47,306 nt of DNA. Origin: an uncultured Pelagibacteraceae bacterium. GTDB taxonomy: Bacteria; Pseudomonadota; Alphaproteobacteria; Pelagibacterales; AG-422-B15. Location: assembly GCA_902622985.1 (NCBI GenBank), contig CACNSH010000007.1:1-47306 (forward strand), given 5' to 3'. The notes beneath the pieces were generated by a model that was not told the DNA's origin, searched no databases, and saw nothing but the letters and a program-made list of their open reading frames with translations. Shown piece after piece: positions 1 through 9,230 of this stretch (its first letter is position 1; each line of letters starts with the position of its first letter). The position numbers and the translations under genes were made by a program.

Positions 1-2
1 TA

Positions 3-668
3 ATTGTTTATTTTATACTAGCGAATCTTGTGGCGATAATACTCTTTCCGGGAGGTAATCATCTTGATAGCACGCAAGTTGGCTACGATTTTACAAGAAA
101 TTTTTTTAGTGAATTAGGTTTCTACAAAACTTTTTCTGACGATATTAATTTTTTATCTGCTTTTTTCTTCAACAGCGCAATGTTTTTATTTGTTGCCCAA
201 GGTTTTGGATTTCTATTTATGCCATTCTTTTTTAGAGAAAATAAGAAGGCTTATATTTTTGCTTGGTTAGGTGCAATTTGTATATTTCTATCAACAATTT
301 TTTATGCAATGGTTGGTTTGACACCTGGCGATTTGTATTTTAATGCACACGTATTTGCCGTGTTCACTGCTTTTCGACTGACTTTACCGGGAGTATTATT
401 CCTTATGCTCGCTTTTTATTTTAGTAAAGCTAGCAACATATACACAATTGGTGCTTTTTTACTGCTTGCTAGTGTTGTTGCTTATATCGTTTTTATGGGA
501 GATATGCCTCAAATTGATCCAGTAAATGATCGAGAAAACTTTGTGAGATTTGTTTCAATGGACATACTTAGACTCAATGTAATCTTGCAAAAACTTATTG
601 TGATCGCCATGCTCGTCTCAATGTTTATGTTTACATTTGGATTTCAAAAACTAAAGCAGCTGAGCTAA
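3..668 (+). CDS. DUF998-like integral membrane protein, 5' partial
   Basis: The reading frame is open to the left edge of the window, so the 5' end is missing. A GTG at 30 is the first internal start-like codon but probably not the true start, because the upstream codons still encode hydrophobic residues. The visible 212 residues contain about five membrane segments (near residues 46-68, 75-95, 104-126, 132-152 and 183-205). An N-terminal stretch with FPGGNH and FFSELG recalls the DUF998 family, where an SxLG motif follows the first helix. The biochemical role of that family is not known to me. It converges on the amidase gene, with 1 nt between the stops and no visible terminator. The family call is tentative; multi-pass membrane protein is secure. 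Confidence 0.6.
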   Translation: MVYFILANLVAIILFPGGNHLDSTQVGYDFTRNFFSELGFYKTFSDDINFLSAFFFNSAMFLFVAQGFGFLFMPFFFRENKKAYIFAWLGAICIFLSTIFYAMVGLTPGDLYFNAHVFAVFTAFRLTLPGVLFLMLAFYFSKASNIYTIGAFLLLASVVAYIVFMGDMPQIDPVNDRENFVRFVSMDILRLNVILQKLIVIAMLVSMFMFTFGFQKLKQLS

Positions 669-669
669 A

Positions 670-2172
670 TTATACGTTAGGTATTTTATCTATCCACGGC
701 GATGCTTCTTCTAATTGAGCGGCCAGAGAAATTAATGTTTCTTCATCTGCGTATCTTGATGCAAATTGTACGCCCAAAGGTAAATTATCACTAGTCCAAT
801 ATGTTGGTAATGAAATTGATGGCTGTCCAGTAATGTTCTGAAGCATTGCATCAGGCGAGTACCATAAACTCTCAGGTGCTAAGTTATTAAGAATAGAGTC
901 TCTTATTGATTGAATACGAAATACCCAACCCAATTTTAAAGTCATGATAATTTCACTTAAAATACTTGCTTGTTTGTTTGGTCTAATCTCGCCAATCAGA
1001 GGAGGTTTCTGAGATATGATAGGAGTCAAGACTACATCATACTTATCAGTTTCTTCCATTACCGATCGAGCAATCTTTTGCATAGTATATCGTGCCCAAG
1101 TGTAGTCACTCGCTCTGAAACTTTTACCCAAATAATTAAATAGTCTAGTTGCAGTTTCAACTTCGTTTTTCTTAAATCCTCTGCCAACAACATCTTTCAA
1201 TTCATTAAACATCTGGGTTACATGAGAGGATATAGTTATTGTAAATGCTCTTGCAGCAAGAAGTCCGTCATAACTGAAATTCATTTCTTCAACATCGTGA
1301 CCTAAGTCTTCACATAACTTGGCGTTGAATTTAATTGCTTCAATTGCATCAGGTGAGGGTTCAATTCCAACAGGACTTTTAAGATTAAATCCAATCTTAA
1401 GTTTATTTTTTTTACTCAAGGCTTCAACAAGAGAACCTTTTTTGTATGGAATGCCATAAGGATCACCCACAACATTTCCGAACAAACAATCATACATATA
1501 AGCTGTGTCTCTGACTGTTCGAGAAACAATACCGGAGTGGGTAAGGCCTCCCCATTTATCACCGTGAGAAGGTGCGAATGATGTTCTTGCTCTATTAGGC
1601 TTTAATCCAACCAGACCACATGATGCTGCGGGAATTCGAATTGATCCACCACCATCACTTGCATGTGCAATAGGAACTATGCGACTTGAAACAGCTGAAG
1701 CTGCACCACCACTTGAACCACCTGTCGTTCTATTGGTATCCCAAGGATTTCTCGTTGGGCCGAATTCAGTTGGCTCAGTTGTAACCATGAGACCGTATTC
1801 AGGTGTTGCAGATTTTCCACATATAACAGCACCAGTTTCTCTAAATTGTCTTGTGAGGTGATTGTCGTAAGGCATTTTAGTGTTTTTTAAATACTTGCTG
1901 CCTTGCATCATGTGATAGTTAGCTAAAGAACTATCCATGTCTTTCATAAGAAATGGAACTCCAATAAAAGTTCCATTTAAATCTTTGTTTCTATTTATTG
2001 ACTCGAATGCATAGTGATACATTGTACGATGCACTGCATTTAATTTAGGGTTCAGTTTTTCAATTAGATCAATGGCACTATCAAGAGGATCAATAGGGGA
2101 TATTTCTTTATTTCTAATTAATTCGGCTATGCCCAAACCATCATAATTTGTATATTCTTTGAAAATAGCCAT
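670..2172 (-). CDS. Amidase-signature family hydrolase
   Basis: A cytoplasmic hydrolase of the amidase signature family, which splits C-N amide bonds by a Ser-cisSer-Lys triad. Residues visible here are Lys77 (in FLMKD), Ser153 (in GGSSGGA) and nucleophile Ser177 (in DGGGSIRIPA). The 76- and 24-residue spacings fit the family. Length (500 aa) is typical, and no signal peptide is seen. It resembles the general amidases often annotated as AtzF/6-aminohexanoate-cyclic-dimer-hydrolase-like. GatA is unlikely because gatC and gatB are not beside it. The substrate cannot be told from sequence. It is transcribed divergently from the DUF502 gene across a 74-nt spacer, which should hold both promoters. 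Confidence 0.9.
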   Translation of the reverse strand: MAIFKEYTNYDGLGIAELIRNKEISPIDPLDSAIDLIEKLNPKLNAVHRTMYHYAFESINRNKDLNGTFIGVPFLMKDMDSSLANYHMMQGSKYLKNTKMPYDNHLTRQFRETGAVICGKSATPEYGLMVTTEPTEFGPTRNPWDTNRTTGGSSGGAASAVSSRIVPIAHASDGGGSIRIPAASCGLVGLKPNRARTSFAPSHGDKWGGLTHSGIVSRTVRDTAYMYDCLFGNVVGDPYGIPYKKGSLVEALSKKNKLKIGFNLKSPVGIEPSPDAIEAIKFNAKLCEDLGHDVEEMNFSYDGLLAARAFTITISSHVTQMFNELKDVVGRGFKKNEVETATRLFNYLGKSFRASDYTWARYTMQKIARSVMEETDKYDVVLTPIISQKPPLIGEIRPNKQASILSEIIMTLKLGWVFRIQSIRDSILNNLAPESLWYSPDAMLQNITGQPSISLPTYWTSDNLPLGVQFASRYADEETLISLAAQLEEASPWIDKIPNV

Positions 2173-2246
2173 TATTGATTATATTAACCCCAAAAATATG
2201 ATAATCTCTTTAAAATTTTTTTAATGATTCAGTCTATTTAAAACCT

Positions 2247-2885
2247 ATGGCAGATGCAAATAAGAAAAAAGGAAACCCAGTCATTAATTTTATTAAAAGG
2301 TACTTTTTTACAGGTCTTTTAATATCGGCGCCAATTGGAGCGACGATTTACATTACAATATTTATTGTCGAATTTATTGCTGGTCTGGTTCCAGACAGAT
2401 TTAACCCAAATGGGCTGCTACCTGAGATCATTGGCTATAAAATTCCTGGCCTAGAATTAATTATAGCATTTCTATCTTTTATCTTAATTGGTCTAATATT
2501 TTCAACCTTATTTGGAAAAGCCATTCTTGGTTATTTTGACAATCTTATTACACGTATTCCATTAGCTGGTAATGTCTATAAAGCTATCAAACAGATCACT
2601 GAGACATTCTCAAATACAGATTCAGCGTATCAAAAAGTTGTTCTCATCGAGTATCCAAGAAAAGATATATATGCAATTGGCTTTATGACTGGTGAGACAA
2701 AAGGTGAGATTAAGGAAAGACAAAAAATAGAAATGGTCAATGTATTTGTTCCAACCACACCAAATCCTACCTCAGGGTTTTTACTCTTCATACCTAAAGA
2801 TGATATCGTTGAACTCGATATGTCTGTTGAAGATGCGATTAAATTAGTTGTATCAGCCGGTATGGTGGTTCCACCAAGGAAGTAA
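2247..2885 (+). CDS. DUF502 family membrane protein
   Basis: A 212-aa protein with two strong membrane helices (about residues 19-44 and 71-93). The conserved DUF502 pattern follows: GLLISAPIGAT in helix 1, then RIPLAGNVYKAIKQ and a soluble domain containing YPRKDIYAIGFMTGE and VPTTPNPTSGF. The molecular function of DUF502 is unknown. In alphaproteobacteria it is commonly next to recG, as here, where it converges on recG with stops abutting. The GNVYKAIKQI stretch is the most conserved family signature. The start is the first ATG after an in-frame AT-rich leader. Confidence 0.88.
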   Translation: MADANKKKGNPVINFIKRYFFTGLLISAPIGATIYITIFIVEFIAGLVPDRFNPNGLLPEIIGYKIPGLELIIAFLSFILIGLIFSTLFGKAILGYFDNLITRIPLAGNVYKAIKQITETFSNTDSAYQKVVLIEYPRKDIYAIGFMTGETKGEIKERQKIEMVNVFVPTTPNPTSGFLLFIPKDDIVELDMSVEDAIKLVVSAGMVVPPRK

Positions 2886-4943
2886 TTAGCCAGTTTTCAA
2901 ATAATCGATTGCAACTTGATTTCTAAATAGATGCAAAAGTGTCCTTTGTGCTTTGCCTGCAGATTTTTTTAAATCCGGATCTTCTTTAACGATATCCATG
3001 GCAACACCTCTCGCTTCCTCGAGTATATGCTTATGCTTATCTAGATTTGATAATCTAAAATTTGGAATACCACTTTGTTTTGAGCCTAATATTTCCCCAG
3101 CACCTCGAATATCAAGGTCTTCTTCGGCGATTAAGAAACCATCGTTTGTCTCCTTCATCACTTTTAATCTTCGTTTAGCATTATCGGTGAGTGGCCCTTC
3201 AAAAAGTAATATGCATGTTGACTGTGCATTTCCTCTGCCAACTCTTCCTCGAAGTTGATGAAGTTGTGATAGGCCATACCTCTCAGAATTCTCAATAATC
3301 ATTACAGTTGCATCAGGGTCGTCTATTCCTACTTCTATTACTGAAGTTGCGACTAAAATATCTATTTTATTATCTTTAAACTTTGACATGACATCATTTT
3401 TTTCATCTTGAGACATTTGACCGTGAACTAAACCAACAATGTTTGATGAGTAATATTTTTTTAAGTCATTGACCCTTGAATTGACTGATTGCAACTGAAG
3501 CTTTTCAGACTCATCAATTAAAGGGCAGACCCAGTAAATCTTTTGTTTCTTATTTAATATTTTTGTAAGGCTTTCTTTTAGTTGGTCAATTTTATTGATA
3601 TTGATTGATTTGGTAATTATTTCCTTTCTGTTTTTAGGTTTTTCAGAAATTTTGGATATATCCATATCTCCATACGCTGCCAATTCCATCGTTCGAGGTA
3701 TGGGAGTAGCAGTCATCAATAAGATGTCACAACTATTTCCTGCTTTTTCATTTAATAAAATCCTTTGGTGCACTCCAAACTTATGTTGTTCATCAATGAC
3801 AACCAAGCCTATATTTTCAAAGTTTACTTTTTGCTGAAATAATGCATGTGTTCCAATAATAATGTCTGCTTCAAAATTATGATTATTTTTATTAGAGGAT
3901 GTAATTAGTGAACATGTTAGGTTTAAATCACTAATAAATTCTTTGATTGTATTAAAATGCTGCTCAGCAAGAATTTCTGTTGGTGCCATTAAAACTGATC
4001 TTTTATTATTTTCAATGCATTGCATCATAGCAAATAATGCAACAATGGTTTTCCCGCTACCTACATCTCCTTGTAGAAGTCTTAACATTTTACTTGAACC
4101 TTCTTGATCGTTTGAAATTTCTTCAATAGTTGTTTCTTGATCACCAGTGAGTTGAAATTTCAATTGATCTCTTAATTGTTTTGATAATTTATTTTTTCTA
4201 GGAAGTGAAATTCCATTTTTATGACTAATTTTGTTTTTAATTAATCTAATTGTTAACTGTTGAGAGAACAACTCATCAAAAACAAGCCGTTCTATATATT
4301 TATTATCATCATTTTCTTTCACATCTTTTGGGTTATGCATTTGATAAATAGAGTCTTTCCATGATGGCCATTTGTTTCTTTCTAAAACTTTCTCAGGTAT
4401 CCATTCAGGCAATTCATCAACCATACTAAGTGCAGAATTAATTGATTTTTGGATAATTTTAGATGTCATTCCTGCCGTTAATGGGTAAACACACTCAATC
4501 TTTTTAACAGAATCTAAGTTTTTAATATCAACTACATGATGTGGGTGTGTAATTTGATACAAATCGTTAAATTTTTCAATTTTACCACTAATAACCCTAG
4601 TGCTTCCGATCGGTAAGATTTTTTTTATGTATGGACCTCGTAGATTAAAATAAACGACCGACATTTGTCCGCTGTCATCCGAGACATTTACTCGATATGG
4701 CATTCTTCTATTAAAAGCCGGTGTGTGACTATCAATTTTAACAACGACAGTTGCAATACTTCCTTCTTCCAAATCAACAATCTTAGGACTGTTTCTTCTG
4801 TCTATGTATGCGGCTGGTTTATGGAATAATAAATCAACAATGTATTTACCGCATAATCTCTCAATTATTTTAGCGTTCTTTGGTCCAATCCCTTTAATCG
4901 TCATTATATTTGAAAAAAGCTTGTATAAGATCTTTGGCCTCAT
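2886..4943 (-). CDS. recG: ATP-dependent DNA helicase RecG
   Basis: RecG is the superfamily 2 branch-migrating helicase that remodels stalled replication forks and Holliday junctions. This 685-aa protein has the expected order: an N-terminal helical region with an HhH-like GIGPKNAK (residues 18-25), an OB-fold wedge domain (about 55-150), then the helicase core. Walker A is GDVGSGKT at 292-299 and the DEQH box is at 384-387. Later motifs include TATPIPRTME and RGRVGRG, followed by the RecG C-terminal wedge-contacting region. All key residues are present. It is divergent from sdhE-mfd across a 33-nt spacer, the usual alphaproteobacterial arrangement. Confidence 0.97.
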   Translation of the reverse strand: MRPKILYKLFSNIMTIKGIGPKNAKIIERLCGKYIVDLLFHKPAAYIDRRNSPKIVDLEEGSIATVVVKIDSHTPAFNRRMPYRVNVSDDSGQMSVVYFNLRGPYIKKILPIGSTRVISGKIEKFNDLYQITHPHHVVDIKNLDSVKKIECVYPLTAGMTSKIIQKSINSALSMVDELPEWIPEKVLERNKWPSWKDSIYQMHNPKDVKENDDNKYIERLVFDELFSQQLTIRLIKNKISHKNGISLPRKNKLSKQLRDQLKFQLTGDQETTIEEISNDQEGSSKMLRLLQGDVGSGKTIVALFAMMQCIENNKRSVLMAPTEILAEQHFNTIKEFISDLNLTCSLITSSNKNNHNFEADIIIGTHALFQQKVNFENIGLVVIDEQHKFGVHQRILLNEKAGNSCDILLMTATPIPRTMELAAYGDMDISKISEKPKNRKEIITKSININKIDQLKESLTKILNKKQKIYWVCPLIDESEKLQLQSVNSRVNDLKKYYSSNIVGLVHGQMSQDEKNDVMSKFKDNKIDILVATSVIEVGIDDPDATVMIIENSERYGLSQLHQLRGRVGRGNAQSTCILLFEGPLTDNAKRRLKVMKETNDGFLIAEEDLDIRGAGEILGSKQSGIPNFRLSNLDKHKHILEEARGVAMDIVKEDPDLKKSAGKAQRTLLHLFRNQVAIDYLKTG

Positions 4944-4976
4944 ATATGTATTGTATCAAAGATCGATAAAAAAAAT

Positions 4977-5240
4977 ATGAACGATTTACATACACTTCAA
5001 AAAAAGCTTCAGTTCAAATCCTCCCATCGGGGGTCAAAGGAAATGGATATTCTCTTGGGATCTTTTGTTGAGAAATACATCAAATTGTTTAATGAAGGTG
5101 AGCTTCAAATGTTAGAGGCTATATTAGAACTTGATGATAATGACATATATCGATATGCGCTAGATAAGGTGACAATTCCAAAAGAAATTGACAATCGCGT
5201 CATGCATTTACTCAAAGATTTTACGATGCTTAAAAAATGA
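4977..5240 (+). CDS. sdhE: FAD assembly factor SdhE
   Basis: A small 87-aa helical protein of the SdhE/Sdh5 (DUF339) family, which helps attach FAD covalently to the succinate dehydrogenase flavoprotein. The hallmark RGxxE motif is visible as Arg18-Gly19-Ser20-Lys21-Glu22 (HRGSKEMD), and the length matches the family. Its last codons overlap the ATG of mfd by 4 nt (ATGA), so the two are translationally coupled. The sdhE-mfd order opposite recG is common in alphaproteobacteria. No succinate dehydrogenase genes are in the window, so its partner is encoded elsewhere. Confidence 0.9.
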   Translation: MNDLHTLQKKLQFKSSHRGSKEMDILLGSFVEKYIKLFNEGELQMLEAILELDDNDIYRYALDKVTIPKEIDNRVMHLLKDFTMLKK

Positions 5241-7603
5241 CGAAACCACGCTTAAAGACTCAAGTTAATGAGAATTTAAATATCAACATTGATGAAAAAT
5301 TTGATTATGAAAGAACAATTAACTATTTATCTGCCAATGGTTATGCACGCGTAAGTTCAATTCGTGAAAATGGTGAATTCTCTGTAAAAGGAGATGTTAT
5401 TGATATTTTTCCAACAGACTTCAAGAATCCAGTTCGTATTAACATATTTGGTGATGAGATCGAAAAATTTGAGGAATTTAATCCTAAAAATCAAAAATCG
5501 ATACAAAGTCTGTTCAGACTCATAATCAAACCCTTTAATGAGTTCTCTTTCAATCAAAGCAAACGAACAATTAAAGCAGATACTTTTTTAACTGATCTAA
5601 GTACTTTTGAACAAGATGATCTAATTGTTCATGTTGATCATGGAATAGGAAAATTTAATGGATTAAAAAATGTTACTGTCCTAGAAAACGATCATGATTG
5701 CATTGAAATATCATATTTCAATAATGATAAACTTTATGTACCTGTTGAGAATATTGAACTTTTGTCAAAGTACGGTGGGAATAGTGAATTCGCACAAATT
5801 GATAAACTTGGAAGTTCAAATTGGCAATTTAGAAAAGCTAGCGCAAAAAATAAAATAAATGAAATTGCCGAAGATTTAATAAAAGTTGCGGCAGAAAGAT
5901 CTCTAAAAGAAGCGACAAAATATACCGTTCAAGAACCTTATTATTCAAATTTTATAAATGAATTTGAATTTCAGGATACCGAAGATCAAGCAAATGTAAC
6001 ATCAGAATTACTGTTTGATCTAAACAGTGGACTTCCAATGGACCGTTTGATATGTGGCGATGTTGGCTTTGGTAAGACAGAAGTTGCATTAAGAGGAGCA
6101 TTCAACGTAGCCATGAGCGGTGCTCAAGTTGCATTTATTGTTCCAACAACACTACTATGCAGTCAACACTATGAAAATTTTACAAAAAGATTCAAAAACT
6201 TTCCATTGAAAATAGACCAAATCTCAAGATTAAACTCAACTTCTGAAAACAATAAAATTATTGAAAGAATTAATAGTGGAGAAAGTGATGTAGTTGTTGG
6301 GACACATGCACTTCTTAACAGTAAAATTAAATTTAAAAAATTAGGTATGCTGATTATTGATGAAGAGCAGCACTTTGGAGTTTCTCAAAAAGAAAAAATT
6401 AAGTCATTGCGGTCAAATGTACATGTGCTTGCTTTAACAGCTACGCCAATACCACGCACGTTACAAATGTCACTTGTAGGTCTCAGGGATTTGTCAATTA
6501 TTTCTACAGCACCATTAAATAGGCAAAATATAAATACTGAAGTTATTGATTTTAATGATGAAAAAATAATCTCTGCAATTGAATATGAATTAAGTCGTAA
6601 TGGCCAGGTGTATTATGTCTGCCCAAGAATTAACGAATTAAAAGAAGTTGAGGATTTTTTAAAAAGTAAACTTCCAAATGTAAAGTATCAAATTGCCCAC
6701 GGTCAAATGCCGTCCAAAAACCTTAAAAATACGATGATTGATTTTTATAATAATGAATTTCAATTATTACTGTGTACCACAATTGTCGAGTCGGGTCTGG
6801 ATTTGCAGAAAACTAACACAATGATTATTCATAATTCTGATAAATTTGGATTATCTCAACTTTATCAGTTAAGAGGACGAATTGGCAGATCTAATATTGA
6901 AGCATTTTGTTTTTATACAGTTAAAGACATCAATGGAATAACTGAAAATGCTTACAAAAGACTTATGCTTCTTAAAAAATTTAATTCTAGAGGCTCAAGT
7001 TTTAATCTTTCGAGTCATGATTTAGATATGAGAGGATCAGGAAACATTATAGGCGATGCTCAATCTGGGCATATTAGAGAAGTTGGTCTCGAACTTTACC
7101 ATAAATTGCTGAAAGATAAGATATTGGAATTAAAATCAGATACATCGACAGTTGATAATGAGTGGTCTCCACAAATAAATCTTGGTTTAAGCGTCTTAAT
7201 ACCTGAAAAGTATATGCCAAATTTGAACACTAGACTGTTTTATTACCGGCAGCTTGCCTACTTAAGTTCGAGTGAGGAATTAAGAAAAATTAAGGAAGAA
7301 ATGAGTGAGCGATTTGGTGAAGCACCTAAAGAGGTTGAGCATCTGTATAACATCACTGAGCTTAGAATTATATGTAAACAGTTGAAAATAGAAAAATTTG
7401 ATATTGGAAATAAAGGTTTAACTATAAAATTTAAAAATAATCATTTCGAAAAAACAGACCAACTGGTTGAATTTATGTCTCAATATAAGTATGACTTAAA
7501 GTTAAGATCAGACCAAACATTGGTGTATAATTACCAAAAAACATCAAATAAAGATCGAATATATAAAGCTTTTTCTTTTGCAAAGGAATTGCAGGCATTA
7601 TAG
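5237..7603 (+). CDS. mfd: Transcription-repair coupling factor Mfd, N-terminally reduced form
   Basis: Mfd pushes stalled RNA polymerase off DNA lesions and recruits UvrA. Full-length proteins have about 1,150 residues; this one has 788. Residues 24-100 match the D1b part of the UvrB-like module (GEFSVKGDVIDIFP). After only about 20 residues comes the RNA-polymerase-interacting domain (about 125-180, LIVHVDHGIGKF). The translocase follows, with Walker A GDVGFGKT at 274-281, DEEQ at 375-378, TATPIPRT and RGRIGRS. A normal C-terminal D7 starts near 650. D1a, the UvrA-binding D2 and D3 are not visible. The start is fixed by a 4-nt ATGA overlap with sdhE, leaving no room for a longer N terminus. 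RNA polymerase displacement is probably kept; UvrA recruitment by the canonical interface is doubtful. Confidence 0.93.
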   Translation: MTKPRLKTQVNENLNINIDEKFDYERTINYLSANGYARVSSIRENGEFSVKGDVIDIFPTDFKNPVRINIFGDEIEKFEEFNPKNQKSIQSLFRLIIKPFNEFSFNQSKRTIKADTFLTDLSTFEQDDLIVHVDHGIGKFNGLKNVTVLENDHDCIEISYFNNDKLYVPVENIELLSKYGGNSEFAQIDKLGSSNWQFRKASAKNKINEIAEDLIKVAAERSLKEATKYTVQEPYYSNFINEFEFQDTEDQANVTSELLFDLNSGLPMDRLICGDVGFGKTEVALRGAFNVAMSGAQVAFIVPTTLLCSQHYENFTKRFKNFPLKIDQISRLNSTSENNKIIERINSGESDVVVGTHALLNSKIKFKKLGMLIIDEEQHFGVSQKEKIKSLRSNVHVLALTATPIPRTLQMSLVGLRDLSIISTAPLNRQNINTEVIDFNDEKIISAIEYELSRNGQVYYVCPRINELKEVEDFLKSKLPNVKYQIAHGQMPSKNLKNTMIDFYNNEFQLLLCTTIVESGLDLQKTNTMIIHNSDKFGLSQLYQLRGRIGRSNIEAFCFYTVKDINGITENAYKRLMLLKKFNSRGSSFNLSSHDLDMRGSGNIIGDAQSGHIREVGLELYHKLLKDKILELKSDTSTVDNEWSPQINLGLSVLIPEKYMPNLNTRLFYYRQLAYLSSSEELRKIKEEMSERFGEAPKEVEHLYNITELRIICKQLKIEKFDIGNKGLTIKFKNNHFEKTDQLVEFMSQYKYDLKLRSDQTLVYNYQKTSNKDRIYKAFSFAKELQAL

Positions 7604-7610
7604 TAGAAAC

Positions 7611-8744
7611 ATGGGTGTTTTATCTGGATATAAGATAATCGAATTGTCAGGGATTGGACCAGGACCATTATGCGGAATGTTGTTTGCCGATCTTGGTGCT
7701 GAAGTTATTCGTGTTGATAGAAAAAATACCGTTATGCCTAATCAACAACCAAAATTTGATATTACAGGAAGAAGTAAGAAATCTATTTGTTTAAATTTAA
7801 AGGATCCCGAGTCTAAAGGGGTTTTATTTAAATTAATAAAAAATGCAGACGCACTAATAGAAGGTTATCGACCAGGGGTAACTGAAAAACTAGGGATTGG
7901 ACCTGAAGAATGTTTAAAACAAAATGAAAAATTAGTTTATGGAAGAATTACTGGTTGGGGTCAAAATGGTCCTCTAGCAAAGGCAGCTGGTCACGATATT
8001 AATTATATCGCATTAGCAGGTGCTCTATATTCAATTTGGGGTGAAAATAAACCATCAATACCTCTCAATTTAATTGGTGATTATGGTGGAGGCACTATGT
8101 TTCTTGCATTTGGTGTATGCGCAGCTTTACTGTCAGCGAATAGAACGGGTAAAGGACAAGTAGTTGATGCCGCTATGATAGATGGTGTTTCAGTGCTGAC
8201 ATCAATATTTCATAGTTTATCTCAGTCAGGAGTATGGAATGTAAATAATAGAGGTAATAATTTATTTGATGGTGGCGCGCCCTTTTATCAAGTCTATGAG
8301 ACAAAAGATAACATGCACGTCTCAATAGGCTCTTTAGAACCTCAATTTTACCAACTCTTAATTGAGAAATTAAAACTTGGTGATGAATTTAAAAATCAAA
8401 TGCAATTAGATCAGTGGGATAATATGAAAAGTAAATTAGCTGAAATATTTAAAACTAAAACAAGGGATGAATGGGATGAAATCTTTGAAGGGTCTGATGT
8501 TTGTTATTCACCAGTTCTCTCTATCGAAGAGGCAGCTAATCATAAACATATGAGAGCGCGTGACAATTTTGTAAATATTAACGATGTACGCCAACCATCA
8601 CCAGCACCACGTTTTAGTGTTACACCATCCGATAAGCCATCTCCTGCGCCTGAAGTTGGTCAAGATAACAAAAGCATAATGCTTGATATTGGTTTTTCTG
8701 AGGAACAAATCAAAGAATTAGAAAATAAAGGAGTTCTATTATAG
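7611..8744 (+). CDS. CaiB/BaiF family CoA transferase, alpha-methylacyl-CoA racemase type
   Basis: A 377-aa family III CoA-transferase fold protein most like alpha-methylacyl-CoA racemase, which interconverts (R)- and (S)-2-methylacyl-CoA so branched acyl chains can enter beta-oxidation. Racemase-type residues are visible: Arg87 (GYRPGV), His128 (AAGHDIN), Asp157 (LIGDYGGG) and Glu243 (GSLEPQF). Their spacing resembles that of the mycobacterial enzyme (His126, Asp156, Glu241, from memory). I chose ATG 7611, 7 nt after the mfd stop. An in-frame TTG at 7578 inside mfd would add 11 unconserved residues. It is followed by yajQ with a 1-nt overlap, so mfd, this gene and yajQ are probably co-transcribed. 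A CoA transferase role cannot be excluded. Confidence 0.87.
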   Translation: MGVLSGYKIIELSGIGPGPLCGMLFADLGAEVIRVDRKNTVMPNQQPKFDITGRSKKSICLNLKDPESKGVLFKLIKNADALIEGYRPGVTEKLGIGPEECLKQNEKLVYGRITGWGQNGPLAKAAGHDINYIALAGALYSIWGENKPSIPLNLIGDYGGGTMFLAFGVCAALLSANRTGKGQVVDAAMIDGVSVLTSIFHSLSQSGVWNVNNRGNNLFDGGAPFYQVYETKDNMHVSIGSLEPQFYQLLIEKLKLGDEFKNQMQLDQWDNMKSKLAEIFKTKTRDEWDEIFEGSDVCYSPVLSIEEAANHKHMRARDNFVNINDVRQPSPAPRFSVTPSDKPSPAPEVGQDNKSIMLDIGFSEEQIKELENKGVLL

Positions 8745-9229
8745 TGCCTAGTTTCGATGTTGTTAGCAGAGTTGAAATGCAGGAGGTCGATAATGCTATA
8801 TCTAATTCAATGAAGGAAATTGGACAGAGATATGACTTTAAAGGCTCTGCTTCAAAGCTAGAGAGAGCTGAGAGAGGGATTATTTTATTATCTGAAGATG
8901 AAATGAAGGCTAAACAGGTATTAGATATTCTAATTTCGAATTTAATAAAACGTAACGTTGACCCAAAGGTAATAAAACTAAAATCATCTGAAAGTGCATC
9001 TGGCAATACAATCAGACAAAATTACGATTTATTGGAAGGTATTGATCAAGAAGTGGGTAAAAAAATTACAAAATTAATTAAAGAATCAAAATTGAAAGTG
9101 CAAGCAAAAATTCAAGGAAATGAACTAAGAATAAGTGGTGCAAAAAAAGACAATTTACAAGAAGCCATATCGAAAATTAAAGAGCTAAAATTAGAATTAC
9201 CTCTTCAATATATTAATTTTAGAGACTGA
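8744..9229 (+). CDS. yajQ: YajQ family nucleotide-binding protein
   Basis: A 161-aa member of the YajQ/UPF0234 family. Some relatives bind cyclic di-GMP and act as regulatory effectors; others bind tRNA or nucleotides. The family opening MPSFDVVSRV, RYDFKGS in the first ferredoxin-like domain and the C-terminal LPLQYINFRD are all present, and the length is standard. It starts with GTG, whose G is also the last base of the upstream stop codon. Whether this copy binds cyclic di-GMP cannot be judged here, and no GGDEF or EAL proteins are in the window. Confidence 0.92.
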   Translation: MPSFDVVSRVEMQEVDNAISNSMKEIGQRYDFKGSASKLERAERGIILLSEDEMKAKQVLDILISNLIKRNVDPKVIKLKSSESASGNTIRQNYDLLEGIDQEVGKKITKLIKESKLKVQAKIQGNELRISGAKKDNLQEAISKIKELKLELPLQYINFRD

Positions 9230-9230
9230 G

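Noticed and set aside
1679-1861. Open frames opposite the amidase and many other long genes
   Set aside because: They are shadows of real genes: no family resemblance, no ribosome binding sites and poor residue composition.
5005-5035. A tRNA 3'-end-like string (GTTCAAATCC followed by CCATCGGGGG) near the start of sdhE
   Set aside because: It encodes the conserved RGxxE region of SdhE in frame, and no matching acceptor, D or anticodon arms surround it.
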